Source of the DNA: an uncultured Eubacteriales bacterium
Lineage (GTDB): Bacteria; Bacillota; Clostridia; Oscillospirales; CAG-272
Assembly (NCBI GenBank): GCA_905205065.1
Contig: CAJLCI010000051.1
Span: 1-8,098 of the forward strand
Length of the DNA stretch: 8,098 nt
Reading direction: 5' to 3'
This document shows, piece by piece, positions 1-4,782 of the stretch (position 1 is its first letter; every line of letters starts with the position of its first letter). The notes beneath the pieces are model-generated. The model did no database searches and was not told where the DNA came from. It saw nothing but the letters and a program-made list of their open reading frames with translations. The translations under genes and the position numbers were made by a program.

Positions 1-26
1 GCTATCGCACTTTTTAGGTTATTTTT

Positions 27-215
27 TTATTCTCCACACAAATCATAAAGCTGTTTCATAAGCCGCACAGCGTCCTGATTGATTTGTGATTTTGTTTCTG
101 TTCCGGCAGAATAGAAATCAAACTTATCTCCCGCCAAATGTTTTCCAAGTGCTTCTGCAATCTGACTGCGGCAGGAGTTATGCACACAAATAAAGGCTAC
201 CTTTTTCTTATCCAT
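27..215 (-). pseudogene. arsC: truncated arsenate reductase ArsC (thioredoxin-coupled, LMW-phosphatase fold), N-terminal 62 aa
   Basis: The N-terminus is the phosphate-binding loop of thioredoxin-linked arsenate reductases: C10-V-H-N-S-C15-R16 (CX5R), followed by SQIAEALGKHLAG and an SAGTE segment. This family reduces arsenate to arsenite using Cys10 and a second cysteine pair near residues 82 and 89. The family is about 130 to 140 aa long. Here similarity stops after the MKQLY segment and the frame ends in DLCGE plus a stop, so the resolving cysteines are missing and activity is unlikely. The break could be an insertion or deletion junction near position 45 to 48. The start codon lies 2 bases past the stop of the upstream gene, with a GGGG site 8 bases before it inside that gene's end, so the two were probably translationally coupled. 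Confidence 0.8.
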
Positions 216-217
216 CG

Positions 218-598
218 TTAAAACCCCAGCTTGTGCAGCAGAGCAACCACATCAGCAGCTTTCAAAACCTTACCCATAGCAACAACCTTTTCGTTGACAA
301 CAAGGGCAGGCATACTCATAACACCGTATTCCATTACTTTCTGCATATCGGTAATGTATTCGACCTCTACGGAAAGTCCCATATCCTTTACTGCCTGCTT
401 TGTGTATTCAAATTGTTCGTGACAGGATTTACAACCTGCCCCTAACACTTTGATACAGCAGATTTCTCCCTCTTTCAAATCAGGACAGCAATCGTTTGTA
501 ATGCTTTCTGCTTCGCTGGCAGCACAACCGCAGCTACAAGCGCAAGCAGGTGTTTTCTTTTCTTCTTCCTTTTTCTTTCCAAAGTTAAATAATGCCAT
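218..598 (-). CDS. cysteine-rich thioredoxin-fold protein of the ars operon
   Basis: This 126-residue cytoplasmic protein has two parts. Residues 1 to 48 are a lysine/glutamate tail followed by eight cysteines (19, 21, 23, 25, 37, 38, 47, 48). From about residue 49 there is a small redox-disulfide thioredoxin domain with C56-K-S-C59 at the end of the first strand and an SMPALVV segment carrying the cis-proline. The domain resembles the short 'redox-active disulfide protein 2' thioredoxins often found beside ArsP_1-type permeases. The start is well set: AGGAGG lies 8 bases before the ATG and 18 bases separate it from the permease stop. It may supply electrons or carry thiol-bound metalloid to the permease or to ArsC; that role is inference. 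The fold is fairly certain and the substrate is unknown. Confidence 0.85.
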   Translation of the reverse strand: MALFNFGKKKEEEKKTPACACSCGCAASEAESITNDCCPDLKEGEICCIKVLGAGCKSCHEQFEYTKQAVKDMGLSVEVEYITDMQKVMEYGVMSMPALVVNEKVVAMGKVLKAADVVALLHKLGF

Positions 599-616
599 AA
601 TAATAACCTCCTAAAA

Positions 617-1630
617 TTAAACAATTAAATATTGTATTGCGTTGAAAAGATAGCCTACAATAATAATACCAGCAGCACATATTCCAATGAAAATACCAAG
701 CAGTTTCGGTTTGACCGCCTTGCGAAGCATAATCATTGAAGGGAGCGAAAGCGTAGTAACGCCCATCATAAAGGAAAGGACAACGCCGAGCAAAGCACCT
801 TTTGCAAGCAGGGCTTCTGCAATCGGAATTGTACCGAAAATATCCGCATACATCGGAATACCGACTATCGTAGCAAGAATTACGCCAAACGGATTATTTT
901 CGCCAAGTGCTTTGACAATAAATTCTTCAGGAATCCAGTTGTGAATGAAAGCACCAATGCCCACGCCGATCAGAACATAAGGAGCAACCTTTTTAGCGGT
1001 TTCAACAACCTGTTCCCACGCAAATTTCATACGGTCTTTGAAATGCAGTTCCTCCTGCGGAACATCAATCGAGTGACCGTTTCGGATATATTCTTCCACT
1101 TGATTATCGAGGTGCAACTTTTCAATTAGCGTTCCGCCAGCCACAGCGATTACCAAACCGAATATTACATATAAAACAGCAACTTTCCAGCCGAAAATAC
1201 TCATCAGTAAGACAAGGCTTCCGAGGTCAACCATCGGCGAAGAAATCAAAAAGGAGAATGTAACGCCAAGCGGCAAACCTGCGCTTGTAAACCCGATAAA
1301 CAACGGAATGGAAGAACACGAGCAAAACGGTGTTACCGTACCGAGCAGAGCGGCGATGATATTCGCCCATATTCCGTGAAATCTGCCGAGTATCTTTTTA
1401 GCTCTTTCGGGCGGGAAATAACTTTGAATATACGAGATAATCAAAATCAAAACGCCGAGCAGTACCATAATTTTTACAGTATCATAGATGAAAAACTGAA
1501 CACTTCCTCCTATTTTGCCCGTGGTATCTAAACCGCAAGCGTTCAAAAATGTTTCAATGAGGCGATTCAGCCAGTTCATACCAAGGACTTCATTTTGAAA
1601 AAAGTCCCAAATTGTTTTTAGTGCCTCCAT
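617..1630 (-). CDS. ArsP_1-family permease (DUF318/UPF0718), probable metalloid efflux
   Basis: This 337-residue integral membrane protein has about eight to ten hydrophobic stretches in two halves, joined by a charged loop around residues 170 to 210. The first half carries the family signature T-P-F-C103-S-C105-S-S-I-P-L-F, and the second carries GIPMYADIFGTIP near 257 to 269. Family members include ArsP, which exports trivalent organoarsenicals, and other permeases of unproven substrate. The paired cysteines after a proline in a membrane helix fit a thiol-binding metalloid path. Placement directly after arsR and before the thioredoxin and arsC supports arsenic efflux over other substrates. 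AAGGAG sits 6 bases before the ATG. The length is full for the family and the protein looks intact. Methylarsenite versus inorganic arsenite cannot be decided from sequence. Confidence 0.88.
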   Translation of the reverse strand: MEALKTIWDFFQNEVLGMNWLNRLIETFLNACGLDTTGKIGGSVQFFIYDTVKIMVLLGVLILIISYIQSYFPPERAKKILGRFHGIWANIIAALLGTVTPFCSCSSIPLFIGFTSAGLPLGVTFSFLISSPMVDLGSLVLLMSIFGWKVAVLYVIFGLVIAVAGGTLIEKLHLDNQVEEYIRNGHSIDVPQEELHFKDRMKFAWEQVVETAKKVAPYVLIGVGIGAFIHNWIPEEFIVKALGENNPFGVILATIVGIPMYADIFGTIPIAEALLAKGALLGVVLSFMMGVTTLSLPSMIMLRKAVKPKLLGIFIGICAAGIIIVGYLFNAIQYLIV

Positions 1631-1654
1631 AAAAAGCTCCTTTCATATAGTTAT

Positions 1655-1670
1655 ATTGAAATATGTCGAT
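1655..1670. promoter_or_regulatory. third candidate ArsR operator, between arsR and the permease
   Basis: The 16 bases ATTGAAATATGTCGAT fit the pattern AT-N-GA-N6-TC-N-AT shared with the two sites at the arsR promoter. It matches the site at 2081 to 2096 at 13 of 16 positions, in the same orientation. It lies about 25 bases before the permease start codon and downstream of a possible internal promoter. Binding by ArsR is inferred from the shared pattern. Confidence 0.5.
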
Positions 1671-1681
1671 TTATCGTCCCG

Positions 1682-1709
1682 AATATAAGCCGTGCGGAAA
1701 AGCAATCAA
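1682..1709 (-). promoter_or_regulatory. possible internal promoter for the permease genes
   Basis: On the minus strand TTGATT (1704 to 1709) is followed after 16 bases by TATATT (1682 to 1687). Each box has mismatches, but the placement in the 88-base gap between arsR and the permease, just upstream of the third candidate ArsR site, makes a second regulated start plausible. Read-through from the arsR promoter would also be enough to express these genes. Confidence 0.35.
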
Positions 1710-1718
1710 TAAACTTCC

Positions 1719-2027
1719 TCACTTTTCACAGCACGACTTGTTTTCGCTTTCAACATCAAGTGTTGTCAACTGCCGCAAACATTCTTTTGCCTGCTCCACA
1801 CCTTTTTCTGAAATAGAATAGTGTGTCCATTTTCCCTCTTTGCGCCCGACAACTATTTCAGCGTCACAAAGAATTTTCATATGGTGGGAAAGCGTAGGCT
1901 GCGTGACATTGATTTCTTCTAGCAACTTGCAAGCACATTTTTCACCTGAACGCAGCAGTTTTATAATCCTAATGCGGTTTTCATCACAAAACGCTTTGAA
2001 AATTGCCGCAATTCTTTTTTCATCCAT
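1719..2027 (-). CDS. arsR: ArsR/SmtB-family arsenic-responsive repressor
   Basis: This 102-residue winged-helix repressor blocks its own operon until metalloid binds. The helix-turn-helix is visible at INVTQPTLSHHMKIL (39 to 53), followed by the wing GRKEGKWTHYSI. The E. coli-type metal helix is represented by C31-A-C33, but the third position is leucine. Additional cysteines at 14, 54, 83 and a C-terminal C99-C100 pair could complete a site. The ATG at 2025 to 2027 is chosen. An in-frame TTG three codons upstream sits only 3 bases after AGGAGG, which is too close, whereas the ATG is 12 bases from it. The three extra residues cannot be fully excluded. The gene is first in the operon, 88 bases before the permease, and carries its own operator sites upstream. 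Confidence 0.92.
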   Translation of the reverse strand: MDEKRIAAIFKAFCDENRIRIIKLLRSGEKCACKLLEEINVTQPTLSHHMKILCDAEIVVGRKEGKWTHYSISEKGVEQAKECLRQLTTLDVESENKSCCEK

Positions 2028-2045
2028 CTCTCTCAATCACCTCCT

Positions 2046-2061
2046 ATAGATAAATGTCTAT
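2046..2061. promoter_or_regulatory. ArsR operator candidate, start-proximal
   Basis: ATAGATAAATGTCTAT has perfect 5-bp inverted arms (ATAGA/TCTAT) around a 6-base centre. It covers the predicted transcription start of the arsR promoter, beginning 5 bases below the -10 box. It is 14 of 16 identical to the site at 2081 to 2096, 35 bases away. Occupancy would block the polymerase; the protein assignment is inference from its place in front of arsR. Confidence 0.6.
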
Positions 2062-2085
2062 GTGTTATTATATGCAACACATAGA
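2057..2085. repeat. perfect 10-bp inverted repeat centred on the arsR -10 box
   Basis: The arms TCTATGTGTT (2057 to 2066) and AACACATAGA (2076 to 2085) are exact reverse complements. The 9-base centre contains the whole -10 hexamer. The symmetry strongly suggests a dimer-binding operator. It overlaps the two 16-bp sites on either side, so it may be the true recognition element or a by-product of those two sites facing each other. Confidence 0.6.
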
Positions 2086-2095
2086 AAAATGTCAA
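2067..2095 (-). promoter_or_regulatory. ars operon promoter, full sigma-A consensus
   Basis: On the minus strand the -35 box TTGACA (2090 to 2095) and the -10 box TATAAT (2067 to 2072) are both perfect, with exactly 17 bases between them. Transcription should start near 2060, giving a short leader with AGGAGGTGA before arsR. A promoter this strong normally needs tight repression, which fits the symmetric elements around it. Confidence 0.88.
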
Positions 2096-2096
2096 T
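2081..2096. promoter_or_regulatory. ArsR operator candidate overlapping the -35 box
   Basis: ATAGAAAAATGTCAAT fits AT-N-GA-N6-TC-N-AT and covers the complete -35 hexamer of the ars promoter. A repressor here would exclude sigma factor. Together with the copy at 2046 to 2061 it brackets the promoter. Confidence 0.55.
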
Positions 2097-2118
2097 ATAT
2101 TTTTTTGATTTAAGTGAA

Positions 2119-2150
2119 ACAGCGGTAGGAAAACTAAATCCTACCGCTGT
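2119..2150 (-). terminator. hairpin terminator after tnpV
   Basis: A perfect 12-bp stem (ACAGCGGTAGGA with TCCTACCGCTGT) encloses an 8-base loop. It begins 4 bases after the tnpV stop codon. On the minus strand the stem is followed by a short weak T run (GTTTCACTT), so termination may be incomplete. It would insulate the ars promoter, which begins about 23 bases further on, from tnpV transcription. Confidence 0.6.
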
Positions 2151-2154
2151 CTTC

Positions 2155-2532
2155 TTATGCAAAGATGATTTCTTTTTCCACAATCTCCTTTGCACACGCC
2201 CGTATGTTATTCATTCTCTGTGTCCATTCCAAAGCGTTTTCCGCCTTTAACTGCTCCGTAATACCCTGCACCCGTTTCATCTGCTCTGTGAGCCTTTCCA
2301 TGCGTTCCTGCGCCTGCCTGTCGATGTCAGCAAGGTAATTGTTCAGTCTGCCGCTTGTGAACAAGGTTATGTAGGTGGCTCGGCGGTATTCTTTCAGATA
2401 CCGCAAGTGCCGCTGTCCCCACAAACCAATAGGCTGTTCTTTTTCGGCTGGTAAGATAAGACATGGGATATAATAATCTCCTTGCAGTTCATACCACAGA
2501 CCATTTTTATCATCGTAAATGTACTTGTCCAT
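2155..2532 (-). CDS. tnpV: TnpV family transposon-encoded protein
   Basis: This 125-residue soluble protein matches the TnpV family, found in Tn4451-type transposons and many clostridial conjugative elements; its biochemical role is not established. Recognisable features in order are a Y-x-P-C-L-x-L-P-A-E-K segment, the IGLWGQRHLRYLKEYRR block, SGRLNNYLADIDRQA, a charged helical region likely to form a coiled coil (RMERLTEQMKRVQGITEQLK), and WTQRMNNIRACAKEIVEKEI at the C-terminus. The start is taken at the ATG at 2530 to 2532, with GGAGG 8 bases before it. An upstream in-frame ATG at 2563 to 2565 would add 11 residues but has no comparable ribosome site. The gene looks intact and marks the surrounding DNA as mobile. 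Confidence 0.9.
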   Translation of the reverse strand: MDKYIYDDKNGLWYELQGDYYIPCLILPAEKEQPIGLWGQRHLRYLKEYRRATYITLFTSGRLNNYLADIDRQAQERMERLTEQMKRVQGITEQLKAENALEWTQRMNNIRACAKEIVEKEIIFA

Positions 2533-2793
2533 TGAAAAATCCTCCGTTATAATATATTCGCACATACATCACAGTTCTCCGATTGCCACACTTTGTTATA
2601 TCTTGTTATGAGATTTTCTTGCCCTTGTATTTGCCCTTATGAGCAATGAGGGAAAGAGTAAACTTGTGTGTAACCGTATAAAGAGATAAGGCAGACACAT
2701 TGCGATAAATCCTTTATTTTCAAGGCTTTTGGAGGATTTTATTAAAACACTGTAACCTCTGTTGAGAGGTCATAATTTACTGATATTCAAATT
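2533..2793. other. non-coding end of the mobile element
   Basis: No credible gene lies here. Visible structure includes a direct repeat TTGCCCTT at 2619 to 2626 and 2631 to 2638 (period 12). A small imperfect hairpin CCCTTAT/ATGAGGG lies at 2634 to 2652, overlapping the second copy. A perfect 6-bp stem ACCTCT/AGAGGT with a 4-base loop spans 2755 to 2770, close to the junction with the ABC gene. Short direct repeats and hairpins at an element end are typical of recombinase binding regions, but no recombinase type can be assigned. The tnpV ribosome site GGAGG is at the left edge. Confidence 0.4.
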
Positions 2794-3339
2794 GGAATTT
2801 AAAATCTGAATAGGACGATGTCCGGCTTCTCTGCTGGCATTTTCAAGCTTTTCATAAAAATCAGGTCGGTCGAAACTTGATATATCTACAGTTTTTGCCT
2901 TATCCATAATTTTTACATTGACATTGTTGACAACAAGCTCTCCGGCTATATTTGTGATAATTCCGTTTATTCTTGATACAATTGCAGTAACAAATGAAAT
3001 GACAAACGTCATAATAAGCCAAAACATAACAGTTTTGAATGTATTTTCACCGGCAGAAACAAATGATGTATAAGAATCGGCAAGAGCATTTAAAAGCTTG
3101 GCATTAACAAAAGCGCTGGCAATAGGTGTAACTCCATTAAAAACTGCCATAAAAACCATTGCAAACAATATCCATGGACTTGTATCCCAGACAATCTTGA
3201 ATATGTAAAAAAGACGGAATAAAAATTTCCCAATTAGTCTTTTTAGATAATCAGGCAGTTCACGAAAAGACTTAGGTCTGGGCTCCTTAAGATTATCAGA
3301 TGACTCATGCATAAAGGGCGGCGGTCCTCCGGGATTCAT
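2770..3339 (-). pseudogene. N-terminal fragment of an ABC transporter permease/ATP-binding protein
   Basis: The 189-residue product matches the start of fused ABC exporters of about 600 aa. It has a proline-rich cytoplasmic lead (MNPGGPPPFM), an amphipathic stretch, a first membrane helix near residues 55 to 80, and a second near 103 to 130. The following cytoplasmic loop ends ...DFYEKLENASREAGHRP. The frame stops shortly after the QILNS segment. The remaining four helices and the entire nucleotide-binding domain (Walker A, signature, Walker B) are absent, so it cannot hydrolyse ATP. Native sequence ends between about 2785 and 2794, and the last few residues come from the adjoining element. 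The start is secure: GGAGG lies 7 bases before the ATG, and a promoter lies about 120 bases upstream. The substrate of the intact protein is unknown. Confidence 0.8.
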
Positions 3340-3457
3340 AAAAATTCCTCCTTATATTTTTATATAAATATTACTTCAACGTTTCTTTTGTACCTCAGTC
3401 ATTAGGATTATATACCTAAAATAATAACGCGACACGTTTTAAAGCTTTCAACAATGT

Positions 3458-3486
3458 ATTATACCACAGTACAGCACTGCGCTCAA
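3458..3486 (-). promoter_or_regulatory. promoter of the ABC transporter gene
   Basis: On the minus strand TTGAGC (3481 to 3486) and a perfect TATAAT (3458 to 3463) are 17 bases apart, and a TGG just before the -10 box gives an extended -10. Transcription would start near 3451. The spacer contains CAGT-N5-ACTG symmetry that could be an operator. This promoter now drives only a truncated gene and then the end of the element. Confidence 0.65.
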
Positions 3487-3545
3487 GAAGAATTTGTTAA
3501 CTAATTAATTATTTTGTGAAAATATTGCCTTATAAAACACTAATC

Positions 3546-3625
3546 GAACACATTTGCAGCCGAACACGTTTGCAATTGAACAGCTTTGCAGTTGAATTCC
3601 TTTGCAGTTGAAAAGCTGCAGATTC
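3546..3625. repeat. 16-bp tandem repeat array, four units plus a degenerate fifth
   Basis: Four exact-length units follow without gaps: GAACACATTTGCAGCC (3546), GAACACGTTTGCAATT (3562), GAACAGCTTTGCAGTT (3578) and GAATTCCTTTGCAGTT (3594). A decayed copy starting GAAAAGCTGCAG begins at 3610. The core GAA-N4-TTTGCA is kept in all four. The array starts 16 bases beyond the metallopeptidase stop codon and lies 60 or more bases upstream of the ABC promoter -35 box. There are no spacers, so it is not a CRISPR. It may be slippage-derived or a multi-copy protein site. Confidence 0.8.
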
Positions 3626-3641
3626 AAATATCTTTCATTAG

Positions 3642-4442
3642 TTATATATGCCAGCAAGATGAAATAATACATCCGACACGTCTAAGCTCTTCCGCCGCAT
3701 CAGAATAATCAGGCATAAAATTTTTGACGCGCCGCCAAAAACGTTCTCCATGATTAGGCTCTGAAATATGACAAAGCTCATGTACTATAACCGAATCAAT
3801 CGCATGGACAGACGCAAGCATTACACGCCATGAAAAACAAATTCTTACATCTGAGCAACACTTATCGTGAATACAGCTTCCCCACTGTTTTTTTGCTGAA
3901 GTTATCTTAACCGGAGGACACCTCGTTCCAAGCTCAGAGGAAATTTCTGACATGCGCACCGGAAGATAATGCTTCGCCAACGCAATATAAACCGCCTCAA
4001 GAGCTTTCTCTATCTGCTCGCCGAAAAGATTCGGAGCTATTACAAAACCACGGTCAAACTTTCCCGGCCTGCTCAATACAGGTTCTCCAAGAAATTTTTC
4101 TGCAAATGTCCCTGAAAGCAAAGATATATCCGGAGCTGAAAATACATTTCCTTCGGAATAAATACCAAAATTAATTCCAAAAAGAGAAGTATATGATCCG
4201 TATGTAAGTTCAGAATATACATTTTTTCTCATAAGAGAAGCATACTCAAAAAGCTTTTTCTCGATAACGCCGCGCTTCTTCTCAGCAAGACGTAGAATAT
4301 AATCATTTGAAGTGCCTCGCGGAACTGTAACCTCGACCATATCAGGCGAAACAATGCGAAATGTTATACTTTTTTTAGCACGGTCGGATACAACAATATT
4401 TAATTTATAGTCAGCCATTTCAATTGACATACTTTTCCCCAT
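3642..4442 (-). CDS. YgjP-type (DUF45) zinc metallopeptidase, M48-like
   Basis: This 266-residue cytoplasmic protein has no signal peptide or membrane segment. The catalytic zinc site is explicit: H221-E222-L-C-H225 with a third ligand H231 in the N-H-G-E-R-F-W motif. It is followed by V-x-x-F-M-P-D-Y, the usual ending of this family. The family WGSC motif is at 187 to 190. The N-terminal third is the beta-rich region with V-x-V-T-V-P-R-G typical of YgjP/YgjP-like proteins. Their physiological substrate is not established. No clear ribosome site precedes the first ATG. An ATG at codon 5 (4428 to 4430) has GGGG 6 bases ahead and could be the real start. The gene appears monocistronic, ending just before the 16-bp array. 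Confidence 0.88.
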   Translation of the reverse strand: MGKSMSIEMADYKLNIVVSDRAKKSITFRIVSPDMVEVTVPRGTSNDYILRLAEKKRGVIEKKLFEYASLMRKNVYSELTYGSYTSLFGINFGIYSEGNVFSAPDISLLSGTFAEKFLGEPVLSRPGKFDRGFVIAPNLFGEQIEKALEAVYIALAKHYLPVRMSEISSELGTRCPPVKITSAKKQWGSCIHDKCCSDVRICFSWRVMLASVHAIDSVIVHELCHISEPNHGERFWRRVKNFMPDYSDAAEELRRVGCIISSCWHI

Positions 4443-4585
4443 TTACCATTTGTGACTTCGAGTATAAGCGGAGCGTAAAAATATACTGTATTTTGCGATA
4501 TTTTCTAATCTTCATGTGTTTCCTATACTTTTAAAGTATTTTTTGCAGAGTTCGGATTAATGCGGAATATCCTGCGAATATACAG

Positions 4586-4617
4586 AAACGCTCCCGATCG
4601 CTATAACGGGAGCGTTT
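4586..4617 (-). terminator. hairpin terminator downstream of pckG
   Basis: A perfect 11-bp stem (AAACGCTCCCG with CGGGAGCGTTT) encloses a 10-base loop. It lies 165 bases beyond the pckG stop codon. On either strand the stem leads into only a short T run (GTTTCTG leftward, GTTTGTAATATT rightward). The stem is GC-rich in an AT-rich setting, so it stands out clearly. Leftward termination of the pckG transcript is the natural reading, since all flanking genes point left. Confidence 0.65.
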
Positions 4618-4690
4618 GTAATATTATCTTATTATCAGCAGAACACTGCCGCAGATATTCAACCTAAGCTTTCATCGCCGATCATAAAAA

Positions 4691-4730
4691 TGATAAAACA
4701 AACTATAAAATGATAAAACAAACTATACAA
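4691..4730. repeat. 20-bp tandem duplication in the pckG 3' region
   Basis: TGATAAAACAAACTATAAAA at 4691 to 4710 is repeated at 4711 to 4730 with one difference (19 of 20 identical). It lies about 50 bases after the pckG stop codon. A recent slippage duplication explains it best. Confidence 0.85.
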
Positions 4731-4782
4731 TCGTATAATAGTCTAAAAAATTCTCTCATCTCGTTATCGGCCGCTATACATT

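Larger units (their letters stand above)
1..2793. mobile_element. ars-carrying integrated element, right-hand portion only
   Basis: This is inferred as one block of acquired DNA. It contains an arsenic-type operon and tnpV, a gene known from clostridial Tn4451-like and related conjugative elements. Its right edge coincides with the point where an ABC transporter gene loses its reading frame (about 2780 to 2794). The left edge is outside the window, and no recombinase or conjugation gene is visible, so the element type cannot be named. No terminal inverted repeats or target duplication could be recognised with only one end present. The right boundary is uncertain by about 15 bases, because it rests on where the ABC protein stops resembling its family. 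Confidence 0.55.
3340..3641. other. 302-base intergenic region upstream of the ABC fragment
   Basis: No gene is seen. From right to left it holds the 16-bp tandem array next to the metallopeptidase stop codon, an AT-rich stretch, the ABC promoter, a leader of roughly 110 bases and the GGAGG site. A weak AT-only stem (TTATAT/ATATAA, 3352 to 3367) lies immediately before the ribosome site. Confidence 0.6.
4443..4782. other. 340-base gene-free region between pckG and the metallopeptidase gene
   Basis: No open frame here looks like a gene. The region contains the 20-bp tandem duplication near the pckG end and one strong hairpin. An AT-rich stretch follows before the metallopeptidase start. A convincing promoter for the metallopeptidase was not found; a TATACT near 4461 has no matching -35 box. 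Confidence 0.55.

Noticed and set aside
233..1129. Plus-strand frames opposite the thioredoxin and permease genes
   Set aside because: They are antisense to clearly conserved genes and lack ribosome sites and protein-like composition.
2025..2036. TTG start giving a 105-residue ArsR
   Set aside because: AGGAGG is only 3 bases before this TTG, too close for initiation. The ATG three codons later aligns better with family N-termini.
2530..2565. Upstream ATG for TnpV adding 11 residues
   Set aside because: The internal ATG has GGAGG at an ideal distance and begins where family similarity begins; the longer form would place the ribosome site inside the coding sequence.
2596..2700. 34-codon minus-strand frame in the non-coding end of the element
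   Set aside because: It has no ribosome site and is rich in arginine, leucine and serine with no recognisable motif. It is more likely chance reading through element-end DNA.
3546..3625. CRISPR array
   Set aside because: The 16-bp units are directly adjacent with no spacers, the repeat is too short, and no cas gene is nearby.
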